A stretch of 64,000 nt of DNA from Pontibacter kalidii (GCF_026278245.1 NZ_CP111079.1:4894501-4958500), one strand, 5' to 3'. Counted from the first letter of the stretch, positions 51,731 through 60,986 are shown. A program made the numbers and translations. The notes: a model not told the origin generated them from the sequence alone.

Positions 51731-52279
51731 TTATGCTTGCTCTTCAGTAGACTCGCCTTCACCGCCTTCCGCAGGGGCTTCAGTAGCCTCTTCTGCAGCA
51801 GGAGCGTTCGCAGCAGCTTTCTCAGCCTCACGCTGACGGATAGCCTCTGCACGAGCCTCTTTCACTTTACGCTCAGCCTCCAGAGCGGCTGCACGCTTGG
51901 CTTCTTTCTCAGAACCTACCTTCTGGCGTTTCTCCTCGATCTTAGCCTCTTTCGTTTCTTTCCACTCGTTAAAACGAGCATCAGCAGTTTCCTGAGAGAT
52001 GGCGCCTTTCGCAACACCGATCTGCAGGTGTTTCTTGAACAGGATGCCTCTGTAAGAAAGCATAGCTTTTACGGTGTCAGTTGGCTGTGCACCGTTCATT
52101 ACCCACTGGAACGCCTTGTCTTCGTTGAAGTCGATGAAGGCTGGAACAGTGTTCGGGTTGTAAGTACCCAGTTTCTCGATAAATTTACCATCACGTGGTG
52201 CTCGAGCGTCTGCTACTACGATATCGTAGATAGCGGCTTTCTTGCGGCCTCTGCGGGCCAGTCTGATTTTTACTGCCAT
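51731..52279 (-). CDS. rpsP: 30S ribosomal protein S16 with Ala/Glu-rich tail
   Basis: A 182-residue protein. Residues 1-80 are S16 ([56 protein letters not shown] [20 protein letters not shown]). Residues 100-182 are a Lys/Ala/Glu helix and an acidic tail ([20 protein letters not shown]). Bacteroidota S16 proteins usually have such extensions, whereas E. coli S16 has 82 residues. It is the first gene of the group. Confidence 0.97.
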   Translation of the reverse strand: MAVKIRLARRGRKKAAIYDIVVADARAPRDGKFIEKLGTYNPNTVPAFIDFNEDKAFQWVMNGAQPTDTVKAMLSYRGILFKKHLQIGVAKGAISQETADARFNEWKETKEAKIEEKRQKVGSEKEAKRAAALEAERKVKEARAEAIRQREAEKAAANAPAAEEATEAPAEGGEGESTEEQA

Positions 52280-52303
52280 TTTAAAATGTGTTTTTTCAGT
52301 CGG

Positions 52304-52340
52304 CGGAACCCGTCCGCCAGTTTTTAGAACCGCAAAATTA
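52304..52340 (-). promoter_or_regulatory. rpsP -7 box and leader hairpin
   Basis: On the minus strand TAATTTTG (52340-52333) matches TAnnTTTG. The leader then contains GGCGGA-CGGGT-TCCGCC (52320-52304), 25 bases before the start codon. The hairpin may stabilise the mRNA or mediate control; this is inference. Confidence 0.45.
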
Positions 52341-52479
52341 GGGAAATAATTTCTGATTATCTATAGCCCTCTGTTATTTATTAATGACTTGTGCCTCAGT
52401 GATAAGTATAAAGCCTAGATAGCGATTTACAGGCAGTCTTGTTTTGGCCATTTTTAGCAGGGGTTTGCTGCTTTGTGCG

Positions 52480-52860
52480 CTTCTGTACTGGTGTGGTTGT
52501 AAAGCGACTGGCCGGAATTTATCCTTCCGGTCTATACTTTCATAGCCGCTGCTTACCGCAACTGGACACAAACTATACTTACCTACCACTGCTGATCCTG
52601 CAGTCTTACAACCTGCTCGTTTCATTTCTGGCTTTGGCTCCCTCCAGCCCGGGAGGGCTCGTCCTGGGGTAGGGGCCCTCGATAAGGGCATCGCGCTGTC
52701 TATTGAAGCTGCTCCTCGCTGGCGCTCCGGGCTGCTGAGCAAGCTCAGCACCGCAACAATAGAAGGCGCTCAACCCAAGGACTGGGATCAGTTCGATAGC
52801 CGCTGCTGACGAAGCCTCAGCCAAGTCCCCCTTTGAAGGGGATAGGGGGATGTTAATCTT
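52480..52860 (-). repeat. Composite repeat block, copy R5 (core 52543-52807), reverse orientation
   Basis: The core is bounded by AGCAGCGGCTA at both ends (minus strand, 52553-52543 and 52807-52797). Inside are CCCAGTCCTTGGGTTGAGCG and AGCCC-TCCC-GGGCT, as in R1-R4, plus an extra 20 bases near 52665 (GGGGTAGGGGCCC). To its right is a CCCCTTTGAAGGGG hairpin near 52830. With the upstream T-rich DNA it fills the space between rpsP and the desaturase gene. No gene is seen. Confidence 0.8.
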
Positions 52861-52901
52861 CTGCAGACGATTCCTCTACTAGGAGGAGTAGCAAGCATAA
52901 A

Positions 52902-52927
52902 AAAGCCCTCCGCAGTGGGAGGGCTTT
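52902..52927 (-). terminator. Terminator of the desaturase gene
   Basis: Stem AAAGCCCTCC / GGAGGGCTTT with loop GCAGTG; on the minus strand TTTTTT follows. It is 9 bases after the stop codon. Confidence 0.88.
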
Positions 52928-52936
52928 CAAGTATGA

Positions 52937-53707
52937 TTAAGCGTTGGCTTTTACTCTTGGAGGCTTGGCAGCCTTTACTTTCACAGGCTTCAGCTTGATA
53001 ATGCTTAGCTTGTCGAGCGTCCAGATCACCGGCCAGGTAGGGTCCACCTCCCACCATTTCACACCGAAGTTCACGCGGTTAGGCAGCTTGTGGTGGTTGT
53101 TTTGGAACAACTCGCCGCCCGTCAGGAAGTCAAAGAAAAGTGAGTTTCTGGATTTGTCGTTGTTGTCGAAGTTCTGATAGCCATACTTGTGGCCGCTCCA
53201 GTTCACGATGGCGCCGTGCACCGGGCCCATCAAAAAGTGTAGCGGCAGCAACAGGAACATCCACCACTGCGTGGCAAAGGCGATGTAGAACAGCACATAA
53301 CCTACACCCCAGCCAATGCGGGAGAAGTAAGAGTCTCCGATTCTTTCCAGCAGCGGCCACACCGGGTAGTTGCCTTCGAAGCGGCGCTCCGGCTCCACGC
53401 GGTTGTTGAGCACGTTGTTGTAAATCTCCTTAGTCTTCCACATCATCGTGAAGGCGTTGTTGGAGAAGTGCGGCGAGTGTGGGTCGCGCTCCGTATCGGA
53501 GAAGGCGTGGTGCATGCGGTGCAGGATAGCGTAAGCGCGCGGCGACAGGAACGAGGAGCCCTGCGCGATGTAAGTGAGCAGGTAAAATGCTTTCTCCCAG
53601 AACGGGTTCATGGTAAACATTTTATGTGCTGCGTAGCGGTGCAGGTAAAAGGTCTGCACAAAAAGCGACAGGTACCAGTGCACCACAAAAAAGATAAGTA
53701 TGGCCAT
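52937..53707 (-). CDS. Membrane fatty-acid (acyl-CoA) desaturase
   Basis: A 256-residue di-iron membrane enzyme. The three His boxes are HRYAAH (His23-His28), HRMHH (residues 63-67) and QNNHH near residue 204. Hydrophobic helices flank them. It puts a double bond in acyl chains, helping to keep the membrane fluid at low temperature. It is shorter than many desaturases but complete, with a basic C-terminal tail (KPVKVKAAKPPRVKANA). It is a single gene with its own terminator. Confidence 0.93.
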   Translation of the reverse strand: MAILIFFVVHWYLSLFVQTFYLHRYAAHKMFTMNPFWEKAFYLLTYIAQGSSFLSPRAYAILHRMHHAFSDTERDPHSPHFSNNAFTMMWKTKEIYNNVLNNRVEPERRFEGNYPVWPLLERIGDSYFSRIGWGVGYVLFYIAFATQWWMFLLLPLHFLMGPVHGAIVNWSGHKYGYQNFDNNDKSRNSLFFDFLTGGELFQNNHHKLPNRVNFGVKWWEVDPTWPVIWTLDKLSIIKLKPVKVKAAKPPRVKANA

Positions 53708-53872
53708 TAATGTATCGGGTATAAAGTGATTTGATTCTTCTCCTGCGGCAGTAAACGCGCTTTAAAAACACGCCTTGCTATACGCAAAGCTACAACACGA
53801 AATTAAAAGTAAAATAGTAATGGTGGGGTAAAAGTTCAGAAACTGATGAAGATCATCTTTTCTGTATGCCTC

Positions 53873-54574
53873 TTAGGAGCAACAGCCATCGTCGCAGGAG
53901 CTGTTCAGGTCTGAAGTCTTGGCTTTCTCCCAGGCCTCTTTCCCCTCTTTGTAGGCAAAATACGCGATGCCCGCCGAGCCGATCAGGTCAACATAGCCGA
54001 TATGGAAAAGCTCATACAGGCCGCTGGCCAGCAGAAGTATAACCGACAGCTGCAGGCAGGCCCTGGTGCAATGTGCGTCCGCGATAATCGGGGCAGAGTT
54101 CAGTTTGTTGCCAACGTCTAGTTTATACCGCATCAGAAAGAACATGGTAAAGATGGAAATGAGGGAAACGATGATGCCTACTACCGTAGTTTCCGGTTGC
54201 GCCCCCTGTATGGCTTTTAAAGCGCTGCCGACTATCAGGCTTGCTGCCAGCAGGAAAAAGCTGGTTCCGGTAATCTTCAGCGCCTGCCTCTCAAATCTGT
54301 CGCGTTGCTGCAAGGGGCGCTGCCGCATGCGCCACACCATGTGCGCAATACCCACGCCTGAGATTACCTCTACAAAGCTGTCCAAACCGAAGCCTAACAG
54401 GGAGAGGGTGTCATCCTCCAAGCCAAAGTATACTGATACCAGCCCTTCAGCCAGGTTGTAGATAATAGTGATGATACTAAGTATGAAGGCTGCCTGTAGT
54501 AGCCTTGAGACGGTTGCCAGGGACTCTCGCTCCCTAAACCCGGTTTCTGATGTTTCCGTTTGCGGATTGGTCAT
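53873..54574 (-). CDS. Cation transporter (CDF-like) with Cys-rich C-terminus
   Basis: A 233-residue protein with five or six membrane helices, from the ATG at 54574. Helix 2 has the DxxxE site in GFGLDSFVEVISG (Asp65, Glu69). Helix 5 reads IADAHCTRACLQLS, where CDF zinc exporters would have HxxxD; here His and Cys take the place. The C-terminus is SSCDDGCCS rather than the usual cytoplasmic ferredoxin-like domain. These differences suggest a soft metal, perhaps Cu(I), but the substrate is unknown. It follows the RluA-type gene by 51 bases on the same strand. Confidence 0.82.
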   Translation of the reverse strand: MTNPQTETSETGFRERESLATVSRLLQAAFILSIITIIYNLAEGLVSVYFGLEDDTLSLLGFGLDSFVEVISGVGIAHMVWRMRQRPLQQRDRFERQALKITGTSFFLLAASLIVGSALKAIQGAQPETTVVGIIVSLISIFTMFFLMRYKLDVGNKLNSAPIIADAHCTRACLQLSVILLLASGLYELFHIGYVDLIGSAGIAYFAYKEGKEAWEKAKTSDLNSSCDDGCCS

Positions 54575-54625
54575 AAGCAGGTAACGTATCCGGGGGCAAA
54601 ATAGCTCCGTTAAGTGCAACCTTGG

Positions 54626-55297
54626 TTACTTGAACGGGGCCCACACGGGCGCGGCAGGGGGCGGGGCACTTACTGTAACCTGTGTCTTTAGCGTGGGGTG
54701 CGTAAACTGCAGCCGGCGGGCGTGCAGGGCGATACTTTTGTCTGGAAGCGGTTGGGAAGCGCCATACTTTAGATCGCCTAGTATAGGGCAGCGCATGGAA
54801 GACAACTGCACCCGTATCTGGTGTGGTCTGCCGGTGATGGGGTTTACCTCCAGCAGAAACTTGCCCTGTTGCGTGCTCAGTAGTTTGTAGTTAAGCTCGG
54901 AGCGGGAGCCGGCGGTGTTCTCTTTGGCGTAAGCTTTGGTTATGTTGCGGGAGCTGTCTTTCACGAGCCAGTGCACCAGGGTGCCCTGCTCCTGCTGCGG
55001 GCGGTTTTGGACCACAGCCCAATAGGTTTTAGTGGTTTTCTTGCTGCGGAAGAGCTCGTTCAGACGCGCCAGGGCCTTGGAGGTTTTGGCCAGTAGCACT
55101 ACACCACTCACGGGCCTGTCGAGGCGGTGCACCACGCCTATAAAGACATTACCCGGCTTGTTATACTTCTCCCTGATGTACTCTTTCGCCAGGTCGGCCA
55201 GCGTTACGTCGCCTGTCTCGTCGCCATGCACCAGCAGGCCCGCAGGCTTGTTTACCGCCAGCACATGGTTATCCTCAAAAAGTACTTCTATACTCAT
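54626..55297 (-). CDS. RluA-family RNA pseudouridine synthase
   Basis: A 223-residue enzyme. The catalytic Asp is in VHRLDRPVSGVVLLAKT. VLAVNKPAGLLVH at the start and NPITGRPHQIRVQL are family blocks. It turns uridine into pseudouridine in rRNA or tRNA. There is no S4 domain, which places it with the RluA/RluC short forms; the target cannot be told from sequence. It lies upstream of the CDF gene on the same strand. Confidence 0.94.
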   Translation of the reverse strand: MSIEVLFEDNHVLAVNKPAGLLVHGDETGDVTLADLAKEYIREKYNKPGNVFIGVVHRLDRPVSGVVLLAKTSKALARLNELFRSKKTTKTYWAVVQNRPQQEQGTLVHWLVKDSSRNITKAYAKENTAGSRSELNYKLLSTQQGKFLLEVNPITGRPHQIRVQLSSMRCPILGDLKYGASQPLPDKSIALHARRLQFTHPTLKTQVTVSAPPPAAPVWAPFK

Positions 55298-55410
55298 AAG
55301 TATAAGTCAGGGAGTAGTAAGAAGGAATAAGTATAAAGTGTAGATACGGATAGGGAAATATGTTAGAAAGCTGGAAGGCTATACTTCAAAAATGTGTCAA
55401 AGCATAACTT

Positions 55411-55440
55411 TCTAACTCTTTAACTCCTAAACTTTAGTAC
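55411..55440. repeat. TTAGAGAG-type tandem word (reverse) at the end of panB
   Basis: AACTTTCTAACTCTTTAACT is followed by CCTAAACTTTAG, which overlaps the panB stop codon. It is the inverse of the words at 22.62, 28.26 and 30.36 kb. Confidence 0.65.
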
Positions 55441-56252
55441 GCTTCCTTCTCGCTCGGGAAGTCCTTGCTCTTTACATCCTTTACATAGTTCTGAACCGCA
55501 TCCGTCATGATGCTGTGCAGGTCAGCATAGCGGCGCAGGAAGCGCGGCTTAAACTCTTTATTGATGCCCAGCATGTCGTGCACCACCAGCACCTGCCCAT
55601 CCACGTGCGGGCCAGCGCCTATGCCGATGATCGGAATCTGTAGCGTCTCTGCTACACGCTTGGCCAACTCTGAGGGGATCTTCTCCAGAACGATAGAGAA
55701 ACAACCTAGCTCCTGCAGCAGCAGCGCATCGTCAATCAGTTTCTGCGCCTCTGCCTCCTCTTTGGCGCGCACAGTATAGGTGCCGAACTTATAAATAGAC
55801 TGCGGCGTAAGGCCCAGGTGGCCCATCACCGGCACGCCCGCGCTAAGGATACGCGTAATAGATTCCTTTATCTCGGCGCCACCCTCCAGCTTTATGCCAT
55901 GCGCCCCGGACTCCTTCATGATGCGGATCGTGGAACGCAGCGCCTCCGAAGAATTTCCCTGGTATGACCCGAAAGGCAGATCCACCACCACAAAAGCCCT
56001 GCTCACCCCTCTTATAACGGAAGAGGCATGGTAGATCATCTGGTCCAGCGTAATGGGCAGCGTGGTCTCGTGGCCCGCCATTACGTTAGAGGCAGAGTCG
56101 CCTACCAACAGCACGTCTACCCCGGCGGCGTCTAGGATAGTGGCCATGGAGTAATCGTAGGCGGTAAGCATGGAGATCTTCTCGCCACGCTCCTTCATGT
56201 TCTGTAACTGGTGCGTGGTAACTTTCTTTATATCGTTTTTGTGTACAGACAT
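55434..56252 (-). CDS. panB: 3-methyl-2-oxobutanoate hydroxymethyltransferase
   Basis: A 272-residue enzyme of pantothenate synthesis; it adds a hydroxymethyl group from methylene-tetrahydrofolate to 2-oxoisovalerate. [50 protein letters not shown] and [22 protein letters not shown] are diagnostic (read as separate blocks). Asp and Glu ligands for magnesium are in VGDSA and LEGG. Other pan genes are not in the window. It is a single gene. Confidence 0.97.
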   Translation of the reverse strand: MSVHKNDIKKVTTHQLQNMKERGEKISMLTAYDYSMATILDAAGVDVLLVGDSASNVMAGHETTLPITLDQMIYHASSVIRGVSRAFVVVDLPFGSYQGNSSEALRSTIRIMKESGAHGIKLEGGAEIKESITRILSAGVPVMGHLGLTPQSIYKFGTYTVRAKEEAEAQKLIDDALLLQELGCFSIVLEKIPSELAKRVAETLQIPIIGIGAGPHVDGQVLVVHDMLGINKEFKPRFLRRYADLHSIMTDAVQNYVKDVKSKDFPSEKEAY

Positions 56253-56303
56253 GGCTCTTGGTGGATTTAGATTGTAAAGCTATAAAATCTAGAAACAAAA
56301 ACA

Positions 56304-56322
56304 GCCACCTTTTGTTGGTGGC
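56304..56322 (-). terminator. Hairpin downstream of lptD
   Basis: GCCACC / GGTGGC with a 7-base loop, followed on the minus strand by TGTTTTTGTTT. It lies 11 bases after the lptD stop codon. Confidence 0.7.
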
Positions 56323-56332
56323 CGTCCTGGTT

Positions 56333-59023
56333 TTAGTAGTTGTATCCGGTTCTGCTGCGTTTGGTCAGCTTCAGGTCCTGCAGCAGGGCAGAGCGGGCGT
56401 TTATTGTTAGGTTATAGCCGCGCTGGAGGCCGAATGGCACCCAGCCGATGCTCATGTCCCAGCAGTGCAGGTCGCGGTAAATCTGCACGTTGGCGTAGGA
56501 GATGTTCTGGTTCGAGATGTCGTAGGTGGCGTTGTAGGTTACTTTCCACTTCTCCGTCACGTTCAGGGAACCGTCTATACCCACGGTCTGTGTCAGGTTC
56601 GTACGGCCTGTCAGCCCGAAAGAGCGGTTATAGCTCATGGTATAGTTCAGGTTCAGCGTCCACGGAATCTTAAAGTCCACGTACTCCGGCAGCAAGGGGT
56701 CGAACGGCTCCCGCTCCAGCGACGGCAGGTTGTCCGGCGTCGGCGCCTCCGAGCGTATGGCCTCCGGGTTCAGGCTGGCTGTCAGGTTCAGGCCCGCATT
56801 CGTGATTCTTCCCAACCGTCCTCTGGATAGATCAAAGTAGTACCTGTCAATGTCCCGGCCTGTGCTGTCGTTCTTCTGGTACGGGTCCAGTGTCGCGTTG
56901 AAGTTCATGTTGATGAACCGGAAAAGCTTCGTGTTCAGGGACATTCTGATATCTGCCAGCTTCAGCGAGTCGCGGGCAAAGTCGTAGCCGGAGGAAAGGC
57001 GCAGGTTATCGATTATACTTACTTTCTCCGTCTTCACCTCCGCTGTGTCACTCTTGGCCCTCACCTTCATTTCTATACTGTTATCGATGCTGAAGTTAAG
57101 GGCGGAACTGAGGCCGGTGGCTGGTAAGCCGCTCCTGAAACGGCCCAGGTCGCGGTATTGGGCCTGGTTTAAGTTAGGGTCCACACCGACCAGGGTGCGC
57201 TGGTAAAAGCCGAAGCGCTCATCGGCAAAGTCAGGACGAAAGTTGTAGCTGATGCTAGGTCTGACCAGGTGGCGGATAGCCTCCACTTTGCCGCCGGGCT
57301 TAAAGTTTACCGTGCCGTAAACAGTAGTGCTCAGGTTAGCGCCGGCGCTGTACTGGTACACGCGGCCAAAGTTGGTGGTGTCGATGTCCACGCGCTGCGA
57401 GTCCGGGTTGAAGTTGAACGTATACTTCTCATCGAGCCAGGTTTCGCTGTAGTTCACGCTGGGGCTGAAGTTAAAGAAGCGGGCAATCTTGTAGTTGCCC
57501 AGGCCGATGCCGAACGCGTGCACGGCCTGTTTCTGCCCACTCTCCCACAGGCGCTGCAGGTTGTTAAAGTCGACGTCAATCGTATCGGCAGGGGCCGACT
57601 CCAGCAGCGGAAAGTCGGAGCGGGTGCGGGCGGGCTGCAGGTTCGAGATCGTGTTGGATGCCCGCACGTTGTAAGAAAGCGTGAACTTCTCGTACCACTT
57701 GTTTGTGGCGGGAGCATCAGAAAACAGCTCGGACACGGATACCTGCGACATGCTGAAGTTAAGGTCCGGGAGCACGAAGTTCATCGTCCCCGTTTGGGTG
57801 CTCTGCCCCTGGCTTGCCTTTACAGTATAACTGAAAGGGGAGTTGGGGATGGTTTTCTGGTAAGAAATATTCGAGTTAAAAGTTGGCGACAGGTACTGCG
57901 CGGAGCTGTTATAATTAATGCGCTGGTGCAAGGCACTACCGGCATTCACGCTGGCGCTGAAAGAGCCGCGGCCCGGCTTGGTAACGGGGCTGTGGCTCCA
58001 GTTGATCCAGAAGGTCTGCCTGGATGAAGGCAGCTGGCTCAGAGGGTTGTCTGTCGTTCTGGATCGCTCGATGTCCGCCTCGTCATTCTTAAAGTTATCA
58101 TACGTGAAGCGGAAGTTGCCGCGGTAGGCGTAGCGTTTCACATAATCGGTGCTGGCCTCAGCGTTCCATCCTCCCAAAGAGTAGATATCACCCGTGAGCC
58201 TGGTGCCCATGTATTCGTTCCAGGCAAAGTAGTAGCCGCCATTATTGAGGTAGAAGCCCCGGGCGTTCTCGCCGTAGCTGGGCACAATCACGCCGGAGGC
58301 GCGCTTGGCCTTCGGCGTAGGGAAGAGGCCGAACAGGAAGCCCAGCGGCGTGGGTATGTCGCCGATCACGAGGTTAAAGGGGCCGGCCATTACCTTATCG
58401 TTGGGGATGGCCTTTATCTTGTCTGCACTGATGTAGAAGTGGGGGTGCTCCAGGTTACAGGTGGTATACTTGTTGTGCAGGCCGAAAAACTCGTTGTTTT
58501 CGTTACGTTTAACCACCTCCGAGTGTATGTATCCCTCGCCTTGCTGCGTTACTACCTCAGATATGCGGCCCCTGCGGGTTTTGTAGTTGTAGGCAATGCG
58601 CTTGGCTGCGTAAGTCTCAGCGCCCTGCGTAAAAACCGGGGTGCCGGTTTCTTTGCCTGTCGAGTCGGGGAGGGTGGTAGCGGTAAGGGTGTTGGTTTCG
58701 TAGTTGATCTGGATGTAGGCGGCCTCCAGGTTCATGTCGCCGTAGTTTATCTTGGCCTCGCCGTAGAGGTGCACCACCTTGTTGTCTACCTCAAACTGCA
58801 TGGAGTCTCTGGCAGAGTATTTGATGGTGGTGGCGATATCACCCTTCGGGGCGGCCAGGTTCAGGGAGTCCAGCCCGGCCACGAGAGCCGTATCTGGCGA
58901 AGCTATCGTGGGGGTGTCTTGTGGTACTACAGCAGGGGCGGTCACCTCCTGGGCAAAGGCCGGCGGGGAGGGGAGCAAGCTGAACTGTAGCAGTAGTAAA
59001 AAAATAAAAATGTAGTGGCGCAA
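56333..59023 (-). CDS. lptD: LptD-like LPS-assembly outer-membrane protein
   Basis: An 896-residue protein. The signal peptide ends near AFAQE. Residues 60-200 are the OstA/LptA-like periplasmic domain (ARDSMQFEVDNKVVHLYGEAKI, LEAAYIQINYETNTLTAT). Residues 210-890 form the C-terminal beta-barrel with the block GLFPTPKAKRASGVIVPSYG and ENARGFYLNNGGYYFAWNEYMGTRL. It ends in RSRTGYNY. The protein places lipopolysaccharide in the outer leaflet, together with LptE and the LptA bridge. It is divergent from the amidase gene. Confidence 0.92.
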   Translation of the reverse strand: MRHYIFIFLLLLQFSLLPSPPAFAQEVTAPAVVPQDTPTIASPDTALVAGLDSLNLAAPKGDIATTIKYSARDSMQFEVDNKVVHLYGEAKINYGDMNLEAAYIQINYETNTLTATTLPDSTGKETGTPVFTQGAETYAAKRIAYNYKTRRGRISEVVTQQGEGYIHSEVVKRNENNEFFGLHNKYTTCNLEHPHFYISADKIKAIPNDKVMAGPFNLVIGDIPTPLGFLFGLFPTPKAKRASGVIVPSYGENARGFYLNNGGYYFAWNEYMGTRLTGDIYSLGGWNAEASTDYVKRYAYRGNFRFTYDNFKNDEADIERSRTTDNPLSQLPSSRQTFWINWSHSPVTKPGRGSFSASVNAGSALHQRINYNSSAQYLSPTFNSNISYQKTIPNSPFSYTVKASQGQSTQTGTMNFVLPDLNFSMSQVSVSELFSDAPATNKWYEKFTLSYNVRASNTISNLQPARTRSDFPLLESAPADTIDVDFNNLQRLWESGQKQAVHAFGIGLGNYKIARFFNFSPSVNYSETWLDEKYTFNFNPDSQRVDIDTTNFGRVYQYSAGANLSTTVYGTVNFKPGGKVEAIRHLVRPSISYNFRPDFADERFGFYQRTLVGVDPNLNQAQYRDLGRFRSGLPATGLSSALNFSIDNSIEMKVRAKSDTAEVKTEKVSIIDNLRLSSGYDFARDSLKLADIRMSLNTKLFRFINMNFNATLDPYQKNDSTGRDIDRYYFDLSRGRLGRITNAGLNLTASLNPEAIRSEAPTPDNLPSLEREPFDPLLPEYVDFKIPWTLNLNYTMSYNRSFGLTGRTNLTQTVGIDGSLNVTEKWKVTYNATYDISNQNISYANVQIYRDLHCWDMSIGWVPFGLQRGYNLTINARSALLQDLKLTKRSRTGYNY

Positions 59024-59060
59024 CTTCTTCAGAGTTCCCTAAAAGTTTACTTAATTTGTA

Positions 59061-59068
59061 CAAAGTTA
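59061..59068 (-). promoter_or_regulatory. Possible -7 box of lptD
   Basis: On the minus strand TAACTTTG matches TAnnTTTG, 37 bases before the lptD start codon. No clear -33 box is present. Confidence 0.4.
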
Positions 59069-59096
59069 TTGTTTTAGCTTTTAACTAACGAGCGTT

Positions 59097-59879
59097 GTGA
59101 AAAATATTGTTACTGTATCAATTCTGGCTTTTGTTTTTTTGCTGTGCTCCTCTAACACCCTTGAATTTAAGAAAGAGTACAAAGTTCGCACAGTTGTGAT
59201 TGATGCCGGCCATGGCGGCAAAGACGTAGGGTGCAACGGTAAATTCTCGCATGAGGCCATTGTCGCGCTCGATATTGCCAAGCAGGTAGGTGCCCTGATA
59301 GAGAAGAACGTGCCTGGGGTGAAAGTTGTTTACACCCGCACTGAGGATAAGTTTGTGGAACTGATAGACCGCGCCGGCATAGCCAACAAGAATAACGCTG
59401 ACCTCTTCATATCCATCCACCTGAACGCGGGCCCGCCCACTGCTTACGGCACCGAGACCTATACCATGGGGCTTCATACTTCCAACGGGAACCTGGAGGT
59501 CGCCAAGCGTGAGAACTCCGTAATCCTGCACGAGGAGAACTATGAGGCCAATTACAATGGCTTCGACCCGAACTCCCCGCAAAGTCATATTTTGTTTGCC
59601 CTGCACCAGAGCGCCTACATGGATAACAGCCTTCGCTTCGCCGAAAAAGTGGAACGCGAGTTCAGCACCCGTGCCGGCCGCAAAAGCCGCGGTGTGAAGC
59701 AGGCAGGCTTTCTGGTCCTCTGGAAATCATATATGCCGAGCGTGCTGATCGAGTGCGGCTTCCTGACCAACCCTACAGAAGAAAAATTTCTTAACGATAA
59801 GACCGGGCAATCGTATATTGCATCAGGTATATATCGTGCCTTCCGGGAGTATAAGCAAGAGATGGAGGCGATGAACTAA
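59097..59879 (+). CDS. N-acetylmuramoyl-L-alanine amidase (Amidase_3)
   Basis: A 260-residue zinc amidase, starting with GTG at 59097 (KNIVTVSILAFVFLLCSS is the signal or anchor). The ligands are His39 in DAGHGG, Glu53 in SHEAIVALD and His108 in SIHLNAG; the catalytic Glu is in LIECGFLTN. The enzyme cuts the bond between muramic acid and the peptide, for cell separation. There is no AMIN or LysM domain. MlaD follows 12 bases downstream, so the two are one unit. Confidence 0.94.
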   Translation: MKNIVTVSILAFVFLLCSSNTLEFKKEYKVRTVVIDAGHGGKDVGCNGKFSHEAIVALDIAKQVGALIEKNVPGVKVVYTRTEDKFVELIDRAGIANKNNADLFISIHLNAGPPTAYGTETYTMGLHTSNGNLEVAKRENSVILHEENYEANYNGFDPNSPQSHILFALHQSAYMDNSLRFAEKVEREFSTRAGRKSRGVKQAGFLVLWKSYMPSVLIECGFLTNPTEEKFLNDKTGQSYIASGIYRAFREYKQEMEAMN

Positions 59880-59891
59880 GCACACCCCTAC

Positions 59892-60965
59892 GTGAAAATA
59901 TCAAAGGAACTTAAAGTTGCGCTGCTGGGAATTGCGGCACTGGTTATCCTATACTTCGGGTTCATGTACCTGAAAGGGTCAGACGTGTTCTCTGACTATC
60001 GCCGGTACTATGTTGTTTACAATAACGTAGACGGACTTACGCCTTCTAATCCTATATTTCTGAATGGTATACCGGTAGGAACGGTGCGCGACATGAAGCT
60101 CCTGACCGATCAGGATAACAAAATCCGGGTGGAACTGGAGGTGATGAAGGAGTTGCAGGTAGGAGATTCCACCATTGCCGCCATCGGCAGCTCCGACATC
60201 CTGGGAAGCAAAGCCATTACCTTATACTTAGGCAACAGCTCCACGCTGTATGAGGGCGGCGAAACGCTTATCCCATTCACGCAAAGCAGCATCACGGAGA
60301 TGATCTCAACCAAGACAGTACCGATCATCGATAAGGTGGATACCACGCTGGCACGGATAAACCGCCTGCTCGATGCGGAGGCAAAAGGCAACATCCAGGA
60401 TATCCTGGCCAATACGGCAGCCTCCACAAAAGCTGTAAACGATCTGCTGCGCGCCAACCAACAGAACATCAACCAGATCACCGGCAACATAAACGATCTG
60501 ACCAACTCCATGAAGTCGACGCAGCGCCACATAGACCGCCTGGCGCTGAACATAGCTGAGATTACCGACACCCTGAAGCAAGTGGAGATTAACCAACTGG
60601 TGAACAACGCCAATGAGGCAGTAAAGGAGATGCAGGCTGCGGCAGCCCAGCTAAACTCGACCGAGGGCTCCTTGGGCAAGCTGATGTACGACGAGCAGCT
60701 GTATGAGAACATGAACCGCTCCACGCAGGCACTGAACCTGCTGCTGCGCGATATACAGGCCTATCCGAAACGCTACGTCAGCTTCTCTGTGTTTGGCCGC
60801 AAAGACAAGTATAAAGTAGACGAGACCGGCCGTGTGATCACCCTGGAGGAGGTGAAGGAGCTGCAGGATCAATACCCGGAGGAGTTCAGGACCGTGCCCG
60901 ATACGGTTTATGTGCCTGTGCCTAAAGGGGATAATGTGAAGGCGGACACACCCGGCAATAAATAA
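59892..60965 (+). CDS. MlaD/MCE-family lipid transport protein
   Basis: A 357-residue protein starting with GTG at 59892. One N-terminal membrane helix (VALLGIAALVILYFGFMYL) is followed by the MCE domain (residues 38-120: YYVVYNNVDGLTPSNPIFLNG, IPVGTVRDMKL, DSTIAAIGSSDILGSKAITL). Residues 140-260 are a long helical zone with many Asn/Gln/Thr. In the Mla system such proteins carry phospholipids between the membranes together with an ATPase and permease; those genes are not here. It lies in one unit with the amidase and near lptD, an envelope neighbourhood. Confidence 0.92.
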   Translation: MKISKELKVALLGIAALVILYFGFMYLKGSDVFSDYRRYYVVYNNVDGLTPSNPIFLNGIPVGTVRDMKLLTDQDNKIRVELEVMKELQVGDSTIAAIGSSDILGSKAITLYLGNSSTLYEGGETLIPFTQSSITEMISTKTVPIIDKVDTTLARINRLLDAEAKGNIQDILANTAASTKAVNDLLRANQQNINQITGNINDLTNSMKSTQRHIDRLALNIAEITDTLKQVEINQLVNNANEAVKEMQAAAAQLNSTEGSLGKLMYDEQLYENMNRSTQALNLLLRDIQAYPKRYVSFSVFGRKDKYKVDETGRVITLEEVKELQDQYPEEFRTVPDTVYVPVPKGDNVKADTPGNK

Positions 60966-60986
60966 GCAAGCTACATGTGAAAATTG

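Noticed and set aside
57269..58027. 252-codon open frame on the plus strand
   Set aside because: It lies inside lptD on the other strand and has no family motif.
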